Source: DASWHF01 sp036393295
GTDB lineage: Bacteria > Pseudomonadota > Gammaproteobacteria > Acidiferrobacterales > UBA6901
NCBI GenBank assembly: GCA_036393295.1
Contig: DASWHF010000135.1
Location: forward strand, 1 to 23,778
Length of the DNA stretch: 23,778 bases
Direction of reading: 5' to 3'
Shown here: positions 7,799-17,951 of the stretch, in pieces
Layout: each line of letters begins with the position of its first letter
How positions within the stretch are numbered: the stretch's first letter is position 1
Made by a program: the position numbers and the translations under genes
Notes under the pieces: model-generated
Told to the model about the DNA's origin: nothing
Databases searched by the model: none
The model's input: only the letters and a program-made list of their open reading frames with translations

Positions 7799-8383
7799 TC
7801 AGGCGCAGCGTACGACTTTGCCGCTGACGGCGTCGGCGATCGGTGTCGGTCGCCGCCGATCGCCGACGCGCCCGCGCAGCACGTAATCGACCTTGCCGCC
7901 AAAGCGCCGCACCGCCTCACGGTAGCTGCGCGCCGGCCGGTGGCCGCTGGTGTTGGCGCTGGTCGAGACGATCGCCATGTCGGCCAGCCGGCACAAGGCG
8001 GCGGCCTGGGGGTGGGCGGTGACGCGCACGGCGATGCGGTCGTGGTGGCCGGTGATCCAGCGCGGCGCGTTGGCCGACGGCTTGACCAGCCAGGTATGCG
8101 GTCCCGGCCAGGTCTTGCGCGCCCGGGCCGGCAGCTCGGCGACGTACGGGTCGAGCTGCCCGGGCGCGGCGGCGATTAGGATCAGACCCTTGCGCACGCT
8201 GCGCTGCTTGAGGCGCAACAGCCGGATCACGGCGTCGCGGTTGCGCGGGTCGCAGCCCAGGCCGTAGACCGCCTCGGTGGCGTAGGCGACGATGCCGCCC
8301 TTACGCAGTACGCGCGCCGCCTTGCTGATTCCGCGCGAGGCGCAGCGCAGCATCACGCGGGGCTTGGGGATGGTGTCGGTCAT
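7799..8383 (-). CDS. tsaC: Threonylcarbamoyl-AMP synthase (YrdC/Sua5 domain)
   Basis: Single-domain YrdC-type protein of 194 aa that makes threonylcarbamoyl-AMP from threonine, bicarbonate and ATP. This is the first step of the t6A37 modification of ANN-decoding tRNAs. Motifs seen are ATEAVYGLGCDP (about 35-46), the KQRSVRKGLILI segment (about 59-70), WPGPHTWL (about 92-99) and STSANTSG (about 140-147). The length fits the short TsaC form rather than long Sua5. It is the first gene of a likely tsaC-hemF unit. The upstream spacer carries a repeat element instead of an obvious promoter. Confidence 0.93.
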   Translation of the reverse strand: MTDTIPKPRVMLRCASRGISKAARVLRKGGIVAYATEAVYGLGCDPRNRDAVIRLLRLKQRSVRKGLILIAAAPGQLDPYVAELPARARKTWPGPHTWLVKPSANAPRWITGHHDRIAVRVTAHPQAAALCRLADMAIVSTSANTSGHRPARSYREAVRRFGGKVDYVLRGRVGDRRRPTPIADAVSGKVVRCA

Positions 8384-8417
8384 CGTGCCTTAGGGCTCAA
8401 GAAATCCAGGAACAATT

Positions 8418-8516
8418 CCCTCTCCCCCCGCCGAAGGTGGGGGGAGAGGGTTAGGGTGAGGGGGGTCGGCGCCGCATCGGCCCTCACCCTGTCCCTCTCC
8501 CGGAGGGAGAGGGGAC
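8418..8516. repeat. REP/MITE-like palindromic intergenic element
   Basis: About 100 bp made of three perfect hairpins: CCCTCTCCCCCC (8418-8429) with its complement at 8439-8450; AGGGTGAGGG (8453-8462) with CCCTCACCCT (8481-8490); and CCCTCTCCC (8493-8501) with GGGAGAGGG (8505-8513). The outermost arms also match each other, so the whole element is palindromic. The motif CCCTCACCCTAACCCTCTCCC-like is a dispersed intergenic repeat I know from many proteobacteria. It fills much of the 229-bp spacer between purD and tsaC, the rest of which shows no gene. Confidence 0.85.
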
Positions 8517-8612
8517 CCTTTCGAATGCCGCCTTGCATTTCAATGTACGCCGCCTGAAGACTTGTGCCGCCATAGTCGGGCCCAGGTCCGGCGCCCGCGA
8601 CGCGCGTTGGAC

Positions 8613-9911
<1,299 letters not shown>

Positions 9912-9923
9912 AAATGCAATTCT

Positions 9924-10005
9924 GCCACGGGGAGCACGGGGGTCACGGGGAGGAACGATTATAGTGACAAAAGAATTCCCCGTGACCCCCCGTGCTCCCC
10001 GTGGC
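9924..10005. repeat. Long inverted repeat, CCACGGGG family, copy 1
   Basis: The left arm (9924-9951) and the right arm (9977-10005) are complementary over 28 of 29 positions, with a single extra base in the right arm and a 25-base AT-rich loop. Each arm is built of three CACGGGG-type units. It lies between purH (stop at 10021) and purD (start at 9911). A purHD transcript would contain a very stable hairpin here. No U-tract follows, so it is not a typical intrinsic terminator. Confidence 0.85.
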
Positions 10006-10020
10006 TAATCGTCCTTTCTC

Positions 10021-11592
10021 TCAATGCCGGAAATGCCGCATGCCCGTGAACACCATCGCGATGCCATGCTCGTTGGCGGCGTCGATCACCTCCGGGTCGC
10101 GCAGCGAGCCGCCCGGCTGAATGACGGCGCTGACGCCGGCCTCGGCGGCCTGATCGAGGCCGTCGCGGAACGGGAAGAAGGCGTCCGAGGCCATCACCGA
10201 GCCGCGCACCTCGAGGCCGGCGTCGGCGGCCTTGATGGCGGCGATCCGGGCGCTGTAGACGCGGCTCATCTGGCCGGCGCCGACGCCGACGGTGCGCCCG
10301 TCCCGGCAATAGACGATGGCGTTGGATTTGACGAACTTCACTACCTTCCAGGCGAACAGCAGGTCGGCGAGCTGCGTGGCGCTCGGCTTGCGCGCCGTCA
10401 CGATCTTGAGGTCGCGCTCGCCGATCTCGCCGTTGTCGCGGTCCTGAACCAGCAGGCCGCCGGTGACGCGCTTGTAGTCGAGCCCGGCCGGCCGCGCCTC
10501 GCCCCAGGCGCCGCAGGCCAGCACCCGCACGTTCTGCTTGGCGGCCAGCACCGGCAGCGCCGCGGCCTCGACCTCGGGGGCGATGATCACCTCGACGAAC
10601 TGGCGGTCGACGATGGCCTGGGCGGTGGCGGCGTCGAGCGGGCGGTTGAGGGCGATGATGCCGCCGAAGGCCGAGGTCGGGTCGGTGGCGTAGGCGCGGT
10701 CGTAGGCATCGAGCGGCGACCCGGCGACCGCCACGCCGCAGGGGTTGGCATGCTTGACGATCACGCAGGCCGGGGCATTGAAGGCCTTGACGCACTCGAG
10801 CGCGGCGTCGGTGTCGGCGACGTTGTTGAACGACAGCTCCTTGCCCTGCAGCTGGCGCGCGGTCGCCACGCAGGCCTCGGGCGGCCGCGGCTCGCGGTAG
10901 AAGGCCGCGCGCTGGTGCGGATTCTCGCCGTAGCGCATGTCCTGGGCCTTGAGGAATTGCGCCGTGTAGGTGGCCGGGAGGCCGATGACCGACCCGTCCA
11001 TGCTGCGCGCCCCGAGATAGTTGGATATCGCGGCGTCGTAACGCGCGGTGTGGGCATAGACCTTGACCGCCAGGCGGTAGCGCGTCTGCGGGCTCACCGC
11101 GCCGTTCCGGGCGCGCAGCTCCTCGATCACGTCCGCGTAATCGGCGCTGTCCACGACCACGGTGACCGCCGCATGGTTTTTGGCGGCCGAGCGCAGCATG
11201 GCCGGGCCGCCGATGTCGATGTTCTCGATCGCCTCGGCGAGCGTGCAATCGTCGCGCGCCACGGTCTGCTCGAAGGGGTAGAGGTTCACCACCACCAGGT
11301 CGATCGGCGGGATGTCGTGCGCGCGCATCGCCTGCCGGTGGCTGTCGAGATCGCGCCTCCCGAGCAGTCCGCCGTGGATGCGCGGGTGCAGCGTCTTGAC
11401 GCGCCCGTCCAGCATCTCCGGGAATCCGGTGTAGTCGGCGACCTCGATGACCGGCACGCCGTTGTCGGCCAGCAGCTTCGCGGTGCCGCCGGTCGACAGG
11501 ATCTCGACGTCGAAGGATTTCAGGGCCCGGGCGAATTCCACGATGCCGGTCTTGTCGGAAACACTGATCAACGCCCGCTGGATGATGCCCAT
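10021..11592 (-). CDS. purH: Bifunctional AICAR transformylase/IMP cyclohydrolase
   Basis: Protein of 523 aa that performs the last two steps of IMP synthesis. The N-terminal MGS-like cyclohydrolase domain shows ALISVSDKTG (about 7-16), STGGT (33-37), TLHPRIHGG (68-76) and NIDIGGPAMLRSAAKNH (124-140). The C-terminal transformylase domain shows RYGENPHQ (220-227), KHANPCG (280-286; the lysine and histidine are catalytic in the family), SAFGGIIALNRP and the end block SDAFFPFRDG. Full length (E. coli PurH is 529 aa). It lies 130 bp downstream of fis and upstream of purD on the same strand, with CCACGGGG inverted repeats on both sides. Confidence 0.98.
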   Translation of the reverse strand: MGIIQRALISVSDKTGIVEFARALKSFDVEILSTGGTAKLLADNGVPVIEVADYTGFPEMLDGRVKTLHPRIHGGLLGRRDLDSHRQAMRAHDIPPIDLVVVNLYPFEQTVARDDCTLAEAIENIDIGGPAMLRSAAKNHAAVTVVVDSADYADVIEELRARNGAVSPQTRYRLAVKVYAHTARYDAAISNYLGARSMDGSVIGLPATYTAQFLKAQDMRYGENPHQRAAFYREPRPPEACVATARQLQGKELSFNNVADTDAALECVKAFNAPACVIVKHANPCGVAVAGSPLDAYDRAYATDPTSAFGGIIALNRPLDAATAQAIVDRQFVEVIIAPEVEAAALPVLAAKQNVRVLACGAWGEARPAGLDYKRVTGGLLVQDRDNGEIGERDLKIVTARKPSATQLADLLFAWKVVKFVKSNAIVYCRDGRTVGVGAGQMSRVYSARIAAIKAADAGLEVRGSVMASDAFFPFRDGLDQAAEAGVSAVIQPGGSLRDPEVIDAANEHGIAMVFTGMRHFRH

Positions 11593-11619
11593 ACCGCCTC
11601 GTAGTAAATATTAATGCCG

Positions 11620-11716
11620 GCCACGGGGGCCACGGGGGCCACGGGGAGGAGCAGGTCTGCGGTGGCCCGGTCTCAAGGAAAAGGATTTTCCCCGTGATCC
11701 CCGTGCCCCCCGTGGC
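11620..11716. repeat. Inverted repeat, CCACGGGG family, copy 2
   Basis: The left arm 11620-11647 consists of three tandem 9-base CCACGGGGG-type units. It is complementary at 25 of 28 positions to the right arm 11689-11716, with a 41-base loop. It is clearly the same family as the copy at 9924-10005. It ends 5 bases from the fis stop codon, so the fis transcript would end in or read through this hairpin. Confidence 0.8.
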
Positions 11717-11721
11717 TAATG

Positions 11722-11973
11722 TTATTTATCCAAACCGTGCAGCTTGAGCTTCTTGCGCAGGGTGTTGCGGTTGATGCCCAGCATGCGCGCCGCCTTGCAC
11801 TGGTTGCTGCGCGCCTCGCGCATCACCGCCTCCAGCAGCGGCCGCTCGACCTCGGCGATGACCATTTCGTAGAGCCGCCCGGGTTTCTCGCCGTTGAGAT
11901 CGTTGAAGTAGCGGTCTATGGCGCTCTTCACGCAGATCGCCAGCGGGCCCTTGCGGTGGTGGCCGTCCTTCAC
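11722..11973 (-). CDS. fis: DNA-binding protein Fis
   Basis: Nucleoid-associated factor of 83 aa that bends DNA and activates rRNA promoters. The C-terminal helix-turn-helix NQCKAARMLGINRNTLRKKL (about 58-77) is characteristic of the Fis/NtrC C-terminal family. The N-terminal part is shorter than in E. coli Fis (98 aa), as in many non-enteric gammaproteobacteria. It starts with GTG and its start overlaps the dusB stop by 4 bases (GTGA), so translation is coupled. The dusB-fis pair is a hallmark gammaproteobacterial operon. Confidence 0.95.
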   Translation of the reverse strand: MKDGHHRKGPLAICVKSAIDRYFNDLNGEKPGRLYEMVIAEVERPLLEAVMREARSNQCKAARMLGINRNTLRKKLKLHGLDK

Positions 11974-12965
11974 GCCGCGATCTCCCGCGGGCAGCCGGTC
12001 TGGGCCGCGAAAAACTCGTCGATCATGGCGGTCTGCCCGGCCGGCGTCTCGACCCGGTTGACGGCATGACGGAAGGCGCCGCCGCCGACCAGGCCCTTGC
12101 CCTTGGTGTACCAGGCGATGTGCTTGCGCGCGACGCGCACGCCGAGGTGCCCGCCGTAGAATTCATAGAGGTTGTGCAGATGGCCGAGCAGGATCGCGCG
12201 GATTTCGTCGAAGCCCGGCTCCGCCAGGCGCTCGCCGGTGGCGAGGTAATGGGCGATTTCGCGGAAGATCCACGGCCGGCCCTGGGCGGCGCGCCCGATC
12301 ATCACGCCGTCGGCACCGGTATGGTCGAGCACCTGCCTGGCCTTTTCCGGGGAATCGATGTCGCCGTTGGCGACCACCGGAATCTTCACCGCGGCCTTGA
12401 TGGCCGCGATGGTGTCGTACTCGGCCTCACCGAGATAGGCGTCGGCGCGCGTACGGCCGTGCACCGCCAGCAGCTGCACGCCGATATCCTCGGCGCGGCG
12501 CGCGATCTCGATGCCGTTGCGGTGGGCGCGGTCCCAGCCGGTGCGGATCTTGAGCGTCACCGGCACATCGACCGCCGCCACCACCGCCTCGAGGATGCGC
12601 GTCACCAGTGGCTCGTCCTTCAGCAGCGCCGAGCCGGCCATGACGTTGCAGATCTTTTTGGCCGGGCAGCCCATGTTGATGTCGATGATCTGCGCGCCGT
12701 TATCGACGTTGAAACGCGCAGCATCGGCCATCATCGCCGGGTCCGCGCCGGCGATCTGCACCGATTTGGGTTCTGTCTCGCCCTCGTGGTTGGCACGCCG
12801 CCGCGTTTTCTCGCTGCCCCACAGCAGCGAGTTCGAGGCGACCATCTCGGACACCGCCATCCCGGCGCCGAGTTTCTTGCACAACTGGCGGAACGGTCTG
12901 TCCGTGACCCCTGCCATGGGCGCGACCAGCAGATTATTTTTTAGAAGATAGGGTCCGATTCGCAT
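11970..12965 (-). CDS. dusB: tRNA-dihydrouridine synthase B
   Basis: FMN-dependent TIM-barrel reductase of 331 aa that makes dihydrouridine in the tRNA D-loop. It starts MRIGPYLLKNNLLVAPMAGVTD; the catalytic cysteine lies in NMGCPAKK (about residue 100); IKIR-like LKIRTGWD, VHGRTR and VANGDI blocks follow. The ATG at 12965 is chosen because it begins the conserved N-terminus and has GGAGGAG just upstream; the reading frame stays open to 13082, but that extension matches nothing. A TATGAT hexamer at 13005-13010 (minus strand) could be a -10 element in the 123-bp spacer, without a good -35. It is the first gene of the dusB-fis operon. Confidence 0.95.
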   Translation of the reverse strand: MRIGPYLLKNNLLVAPMAGVTDRPFRQLCKKLGAGMAVSEMVASNSLLWGSEKTRRRANHEGETEPKSVQIAGADPAMMADAARFNVDNGAQIIDINMGCPAKKICNVMAGSALLKDEPLVTRILEAVVAAVDVPVTLKIRTGWDRAHRNGIEIARRAEDIGVQLLAVHGRTRADAYLGEAEYDTIAAIKAAVKIPVVANGDIDSPEKARQVLDHTGADGVMIGRAAQGRPWIFREIAHYLATGERLAEPGFDEIRAILLGHLHNLYEFYGGHLGVRVARKHIAWYTKGKGLVGGGAFRHAVNRVETPAGQTAMIDEFFAAQTGCPREIAA

Positions 12966-13088
12966 GCCGGCCTCTCCTCCGGCTTTGCAGAGGAAAAGGT
13001 CGGCATCATACCCACAAATCCGGGTCGCAGGGAAGAGGCAAGGATGAGCGTGTTGAGTTTTCCGACGCGTGCCGGTTGACACTCGGCA

Positions 13089-13925
13089 TTACGGCGCCGG
13101 GAGCACGCGGATTTCGTAGCCGCTGGCGCGCACGTCCGGATGCGTCACGTCCAGCGATACCTTGACAGCGACGTACGGCGGCAGTCCGTCGTTGTCCTCG
13201 GCCGGTTGCGCGAGATAATCGCCCGGCGCGAACACGCGGCGCGCCACGACCAGGCCCTTGCTGGTGCTCAACGAGACCTCCAGGTGCGGGAAGCTCTGGA
13301 CGTAGCTGGCGCGGTTCACCAGCGTCGCCCGGATGCGCAGGGCGCGATCGAATCGGGGATGCGGTGCCACCCGGGCCTCGACCAGATCGATGAGGTCGAC
13401 GCGCTGCGGCGGCGTCAGCCGGCAGCCGAGCAGCGCGCACACCGGACTCAGGGCCGGGCGCAGGGCCGGCAGCTCGAGCACGATGCGTCCGCCGTAGAAA
13501 TACACCGCCTGCGCCAGCAACGCCAGGATCAATGCGACGCTGCCGGCGATCCAGAACGGCGTGCGCGTGTAGGGCACGAGCCGCGCGTCGAAAAGCGGCA
13601 GATTCGAGTCGGTCTCCGCCGGGCGCGGTTCGGCTTTGGGCTTGCGCTCGACGCGCGCCTTGGGCGCACTCTTTGGCGCCGTGCCGGCGGCGGTCTTGCG
13701 GGTGGATTTCTTGCCGGTGCGCTTGGCGGCGGCACGCGCCGGTTTGGCCGCGGCCGGCGCCGCATCGACGCTGTCGCCCGGGAAGATACCGTCCTTCGAC
13801 AGCTGCTCGGCGCGGAACACCGCGCTGCAGCGCCCGCAGCGCACCAGGCCGCCGCGCGCTTCCAGGTGGGCGCGCGTGATGGCGAAGGTCGTCTGGCACT
13901 TCGGGCAGCGTGTGTACATCGGCAT
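13089..13925 (-). CDS. Zinc-ribbon and DUF3426 single-pass membrane protein
   Basis: Protein of 278 aa. The N-terminal MJ0042-type zinc ribbon has cysteines at 7, 10, 30 and 33 (CPKC and CGRC). A basic Lys/Ala/Pro-rich linker follows (about 55-103), then one membrane segment (about 124-145) and a periplasmic DUF3426 domain to the end. The family is widespread in beta- and gammaproteobacteria next to prmA; its function is not established. I use the ATG at 13925 just after the prmA stop. An in-frame TTG at 13934 overlaps that stop and would add three residues. The position between prmA and dusB suggests a shared transcript with prmA. Confidence 0.88.
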   Translation of the reverse strand: MPMYTRCPKCQTTFAITRAHLEARGGLVRCGRCSAVFRAEQLSKDGIFPGDSVDAAPAAAKPARAAAKRTGKKSTRKTAAGTAPKSAPKARVERKPKAEPRPAETDSNLPLFDARLVPYTRTPFWIAGSVALILALLAQAVYFYGGRIVLELPALRPALSPVCALLGCRLTPPQRVDLIDLVEARVAPHPRFDRALRIRATLVNRASYVQSFPHLEVSLSTSKGLVVARRVFAPGDYLAQPAEDNDGLPPYVAVKVSLDVTHPDVRASGYEIRVLPAP

Positions 13926-13930
13926 GACGG

Positions 13931-14818
13931 TCAACCCGGCGCGCGCCGCTGTCCGGTCAGCATCGCCCAGCCGTCGCGTAGCGTGCTCGTCAAATCGAAC
14001 TCCCCTCTATAGTGGTCGCTCACTTCCTCGACCTGCTCGGCCAGCATTCCGGAAAGCACCAGCATGCCGCCCGGCCGCACGCAGGCCCGGATGACGGGGG
14101 CGAGCTCGATCAGCGGGCGCGCCAGAATATTCGCCAGCACCAGATCGGCTGCCGGCGGCGCGGCGGATGTCATGGGCTGCGCCAGATCGAGTCGCTCCGC
14201 CACGCCGTTGCGCGCGGCATTGGCGCGGCTCACCCCTAGCGCCTGCGGGTCGACGTCCAGGCCCAGCACGCGGCGCGCCCCGAGCTTGAGCGCCGCCACC
14301 GCCAGTATGCCCGAGCCGCAGCCATAGTCGATCACCGTGAGCCCGACGGGCGGATGCGCGGCGAGCCAGGCCAGGCACAAGGCCGTGGTCGCGTGGGTGC
14401 CGGTGCCGAACGCGAGGCCGGGATCGAGCAGCACGTTCACCGCGTCGGGATCGGGCGGCGCGTGCCAGCTCGGACAGATCCACAAACGCCCGCCGCAATG
14501 GATCGGCCGGTAGCGGTCCATCCAGGCACGCTCCCAGTCCTGGTCGGCGAGGATGTCCTGGGTCCAGCGCGGCGGCGTGTCGTCCGCCAGGCGCGCGGCC
14601 ACGCGCTGCATCAGTGTCTCGGCGTGGGTATCGGGCGGAAACAACGCCACCACCCGCACCGCCGACCACAGCGGCGTGTCTTCGGTTGCCACCGCCAGTA
14701 CCGGCTCATCGCCGGCGTCCTCGAGCGTCACGGCGATCGCACCGAGCTCCTCGAGGGCCGCGGCGAGCGGCTCGGCCGTTTCGCGGTTTGTCGTCTGGGT
14801 AATGCGCAACCAGGGCAT
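13931..14818 (-). CDS. prmA: Ribosomal protein L11 methyltransferase
   Basis: SAM-dependent class I methyltransferase of 295 aa that trimethylates L11. The N-terminal substrate-recognition domain (about 1-100, with QDWERAWMDRYRP) is followed by FGTGTHATT (137-145), the SAM motif VIDYGCGSGILA (162-173), LGLDVDPQAL (185-194) and LANIL, the usual post-I/motif IV of the family. Length matches E. coli PrmA (293 aa). It lies 132 bp downstream of accC across an inverted repeat and just before the DUF3426 gene. Confidence 0.96.
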   Translation of the reverse strand: MPWLRITQTTNRETAEPLAAALEELGAIAVTLEDAGDEPVLAVATEDTPLWSAVRVVALFPPDTHAETLMQRVAARLADDTPPRWTQDILADQDWERAWMDRYRPIHCGGRLWICPSWHAPPDPDAVNVLLDPGLAFGTGTHATTALCLAWLAAHPPVGLTVIDYGCGSGILAVAALKLGARRVLGLDVDPQALGVSRANAARNGVAERLDLAQPMTSAAPPAADLVLANILARPLIELAPVIRACVRPGGMLVLSGMLAEQVEEVSDHYRGEFDLTSTLRDGWAMLTGQRRAPG

Positions 14819-14827
14819 AGTAAAGTC

Positions 14828-14944
14828 AGATACAAGAGAAAAGTTGCAAGAGAAAAGTGAAACCTGATCGTGTGGCGCTGGCGTGCAGCACGCCAGGATT
14901 CGCCGTTACGGTTGTCTTGTATCTTGTAACTTTTCTCTTGTCTC
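14828..14944. repeat. Inverted repeat of AAGAGAAAAGTT family
   Basis: The left arm 14828-14857 holds two direct units (ACAAGAGAAAAG and GCAAGAGAAAAG). The right arm 14916-14944 is their near complement (CTTGTATCTTGTAAC, then TTTTCTCTTGTCTC). It is separated by a GC-rich centre that itself contains GGCGTG...CACGCC (about 14880-14893). The element occupies most of the spacer between accC and prmA. It looks like a dispersed intergenic repeat of this genome; no gene is visible in it. Confidence 0.75.
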
Positions 14945-14950
14945 TGCCGT

Positions 14951-16291
<1,341 letters not shown>

Positions 16292-16300
16292 GGACGGGGA

Positions 16301-16759
16301 TCAGTCGATGACGAACAGTGGTTCGCCGTACTCCACCGGCTGGCCGTTTTCCTTGAGGATGGCCTTGATCGTGCCGGCCTTGTCGGCCTCGATCTGGTTG
16401 AGCATCTTCATGGCCTCGATGATGCACAAGGTGTCGCCGACCTTGACCTGGCTGCCGACCTCGACGAAGGGGCTGGCGTTCGGCGACGGCGAACGGTAGA
16501 AGGTCCCGACCATCGGCGAGGTCACCACGTGCCCGGTCGGCGTCTCGGCCGCCGCCGGCTTGTCGGCGGCGGCGGTCGCGGCCGCGGCCGGCATCGGCAT
16601 GGACATGGGCATCTGCGGGGCCATCATGGCCATCGGCATGCCGCCCGAGGGGTTGGCGCGGCTCAGGCGGATGGTCTCCTCGCCCTCGCGGATCTCGAGC
16701 TCGGTGAGGTGGGACTCCTCGAGCATCTCGATGAGTTTCTTGATCTTGCGTATGTCCAC
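16301..16759 (-). CDS. accB: Biotin carboxyl carrier protein of acetyl-CoA carboxylase
   Basis: AccB of 152 aa. The N-terminal helix DIRKIKKLIEMLEES is typical. A flexible linker (about 40-72) follows, then the biotinyl domain with SPMVGTFYRSPSP (81-93) and EAMKM (115-119), whose lysine 118 is biotinylated. The GTG at 16759 is the only start that gives the conserved N-terminus; AGGAG lies 12 bases upstream. An open frame to 16906 is antisense-like shadow of aroQ. The linker is unusual in being methionine-rich (nine Met within about 16 residues) instead of purely Ala/Pro. It sits between aroQ (16 bp upstream) and accC. Confidence 0.95.
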   Translation of the reverse strand: MDIRKIKKLIEMLEESHLTELEIREGEETIRLSRANPSGGMPMAMMAPQMPMSMPMPAAAATAAADKPAAAETPTGHVVTSPMVGTFYRSPSPNASPFVEVGSQVKVGDTLCIIEAMKMLNQIEADKAGTIKAILKENGQPVEYGEPLFVID

Positions 16760-16775
16760 GGGTTTGTCTGGCTCC

Positions 16776-17222
16776 TTATTTCTTCGATTCGAGCAGCCTG
16801 AGCGCCGCCGCCAGGGCGAGCTCGTAACCCTGTGCGCCGAGGCCGCTGATCTGCCCCACCGCCAGGTCGGAGAAATACGAATGGCGGCGGAATTCCTCGC
16901 GCGCATGGATGTTCGACAGGTGCACCTCGATGAACGGGATGCGGCTGGCCGCGACCGCGTCGCGCAGCGCCACGCTCGAATGGGTGTAGGCGGCCGGGTT
17001 GATGATCATGACATCCACCTTGTCGGTGATGGCCTGGTGAACCCGGTTCACCAGCTCGTGCTCGGCGTTGCTTTGGAAGGTCTCGAGCGTATGGCCGGCG
17101 GCGGTGGCCGTGGCGGCGAGCCGGGTATTGATCTCGGTGAGGCCGGTGCGGCCGTAGTGCTCCGGCTCCCGCTGCCCGAGCAGGTTCAGATTGGGTCCGT
17201 TGAGAACTAGGATTTTCGCCAT
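16776..17222 (-). CDS. aroQ: Type II 3-dehydroquinate dehydratase
   Basis: Small dodecameric dehydratase of 148 aa for the third shikimate step. Motifs are LNGPNLNLLGQREPEHYG (7-24, with the catalytic tyrosine at 23), INPAAYTHSS (74-83), and EVHLSNIHAREEFRRHS (99-115, with catalytic histidine 101 and arginine 112). Length is standard. aroQ-accB-accC is a frequent gene order in gammaproteobacteria. It is the first gene after a candidate promoter at 17304-17332. Confidence 0.97.
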   Translation of the reverse strand: MAKILVLNGPNLNLLGQREPEHYGRTGLTEINTRLAATATAAGHTLETFQSNAEHELVNRVHQAITDKVDVMIINPAAYTHSSVALRDAVAASRIPFIEVHLSNIHAREEFRRHSYFSDLAVGQISGLGAQGYELALAAALRLLESKK

Positions 17223-17303
17223 TTCTGTTGATACTGCGGCGAACTGCCGCTATTTGTCCGGTATTGAGCGGAGAACTGGGCGACCGCCCAGGTTCGGGCA
17301 CGG

Positions 17304-17332
17304 ATACTACGCAGCCGGTAAGGCTTTGTCCA
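17304..17332 (-). promoter_or_regulatory. Candidate sigma-70 promoter for aroQ-accB-accC
   Basis: On the minus strand, TGGACA (17332-17327; five of six to the -35 consensus) is followed by a 17-bp spacer and TAGTAT (17309-17304; four of six to the -10 consensus). Transcription would start about 75 bases upstream of aroQ. It lies in the only sizeable gap (17223-17375) upstream of the operon. Confidence 0.45.
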
Positions 17333-17375
17333 GTTGATTGTAATTTTGCCGACGATTGGCGATTTTCGCCGCAAT

Positions 17376-17951
17376 CTAGGGTTTGGACCGGGATATCGTG
17401 GTCAGATAGGGGGCGAGCAGGGTGGCCAGCCGGGCGTGGTCGACGGCGCCGTGCTGGCTGGCGACCACCTCGCCCGCCGGGTCGAGGAGCACGGTATAGG
17501 GCAGGGTGCCGCGCGGGTTTCCGAAGCCGGCCATCACCCGGAGCGCGTCGTCCTCGCCGAGCAGGGTCGGATAGTTCATTCCCAGGCCGACGTAGAAGCT
17601 GCCGACATTGGGCAGGTTGTCGACGGCCACGCCCAGGACGGTGAGGCCGTGGGCGCCGTGCTCGGTCTGGGTCGCGATCAGCAGCGGGATCTCCTCCAGG
17701 CAGGGCGGGCACCAGGTCGCCCAGAAGTTCACCAGCACCCAGCCGCCGCGCCACTCGGCGATGCGCCGCGGCTCGCTCTTCAGGTCGAGGAGCGGCAGCT
17801 GCGCGGCGTCGGCGAGCGCCGTGACCGGCGCGGAGCGATGGTGGAATTGGTAATAGCCGGCCGCCACCCCGGCCGCCAGCGCGAGCGCGGCGACACCGGC
17901 GATCAGCGCCTGGCGCACCGGCGCGTCAGCCGCCGACCGCGGCGCGCACAT
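17376..17951 (-). CDS. TlpA-family membrane-anchored thioredoxin
   Basis: Protein of up to 191 aa. An N-terminal membrane anchor (about 14-34) is followed by a thioredoxin fold with WCPPC (80-84) in the NFWATWCPPC block and a later LPYTVLLDPAG segment with the cis-proline. It should act in the periplasm as a thiol reductant. The ATG at 17951 makes a 26-base overlap with dsbD; a GTG at 17918, 8 bases after the dsbD stop, is the alternative start and still keeps the membrane segment. Directly after dsbD, it is a plausible recipient of DsbD electrons. Neither start has a good ribosome-binding site. Confidence 0.87.
   Translation of the reverse strand: MCAPRSAADAPVRQALIAGVAALALAAGVAAGYYQFHHRSAPVTALADAAQLPLLDLKSEPRRIAEWRGGWVLVNFWATWCPPCLEEIPLLIATQTEHGAHGLTVLGVAVDNLPNVGSFYVGLGMNYPTLLGEDDALRVMAGFGNPRGTLPYTVLLDPAGEVVASQHGAVDHARLATLLAPYLTTISRSKP

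Noticed and set aside
8418..8516. CRISPR array
   Set aside because: The repeats are inverted arms of hairpins, not regularly spaced direct repeats with unique spacers; no CRISPR-like array is seen anywhere in the window.
12966..13082. N-terminal extension of DusB upstream of 12965
   Set aside because: The conserved N-terminus starts at the ATG at 12965 with GGAGGAG before it; the extension matches no DusB sequence I know.
17345..17375. Intrinsic terminator after the second TlpA gene (GGCGA/TCGCC stem)
   Set aside because: The stem has only 5 bp and no T-run follows on the minus strand.
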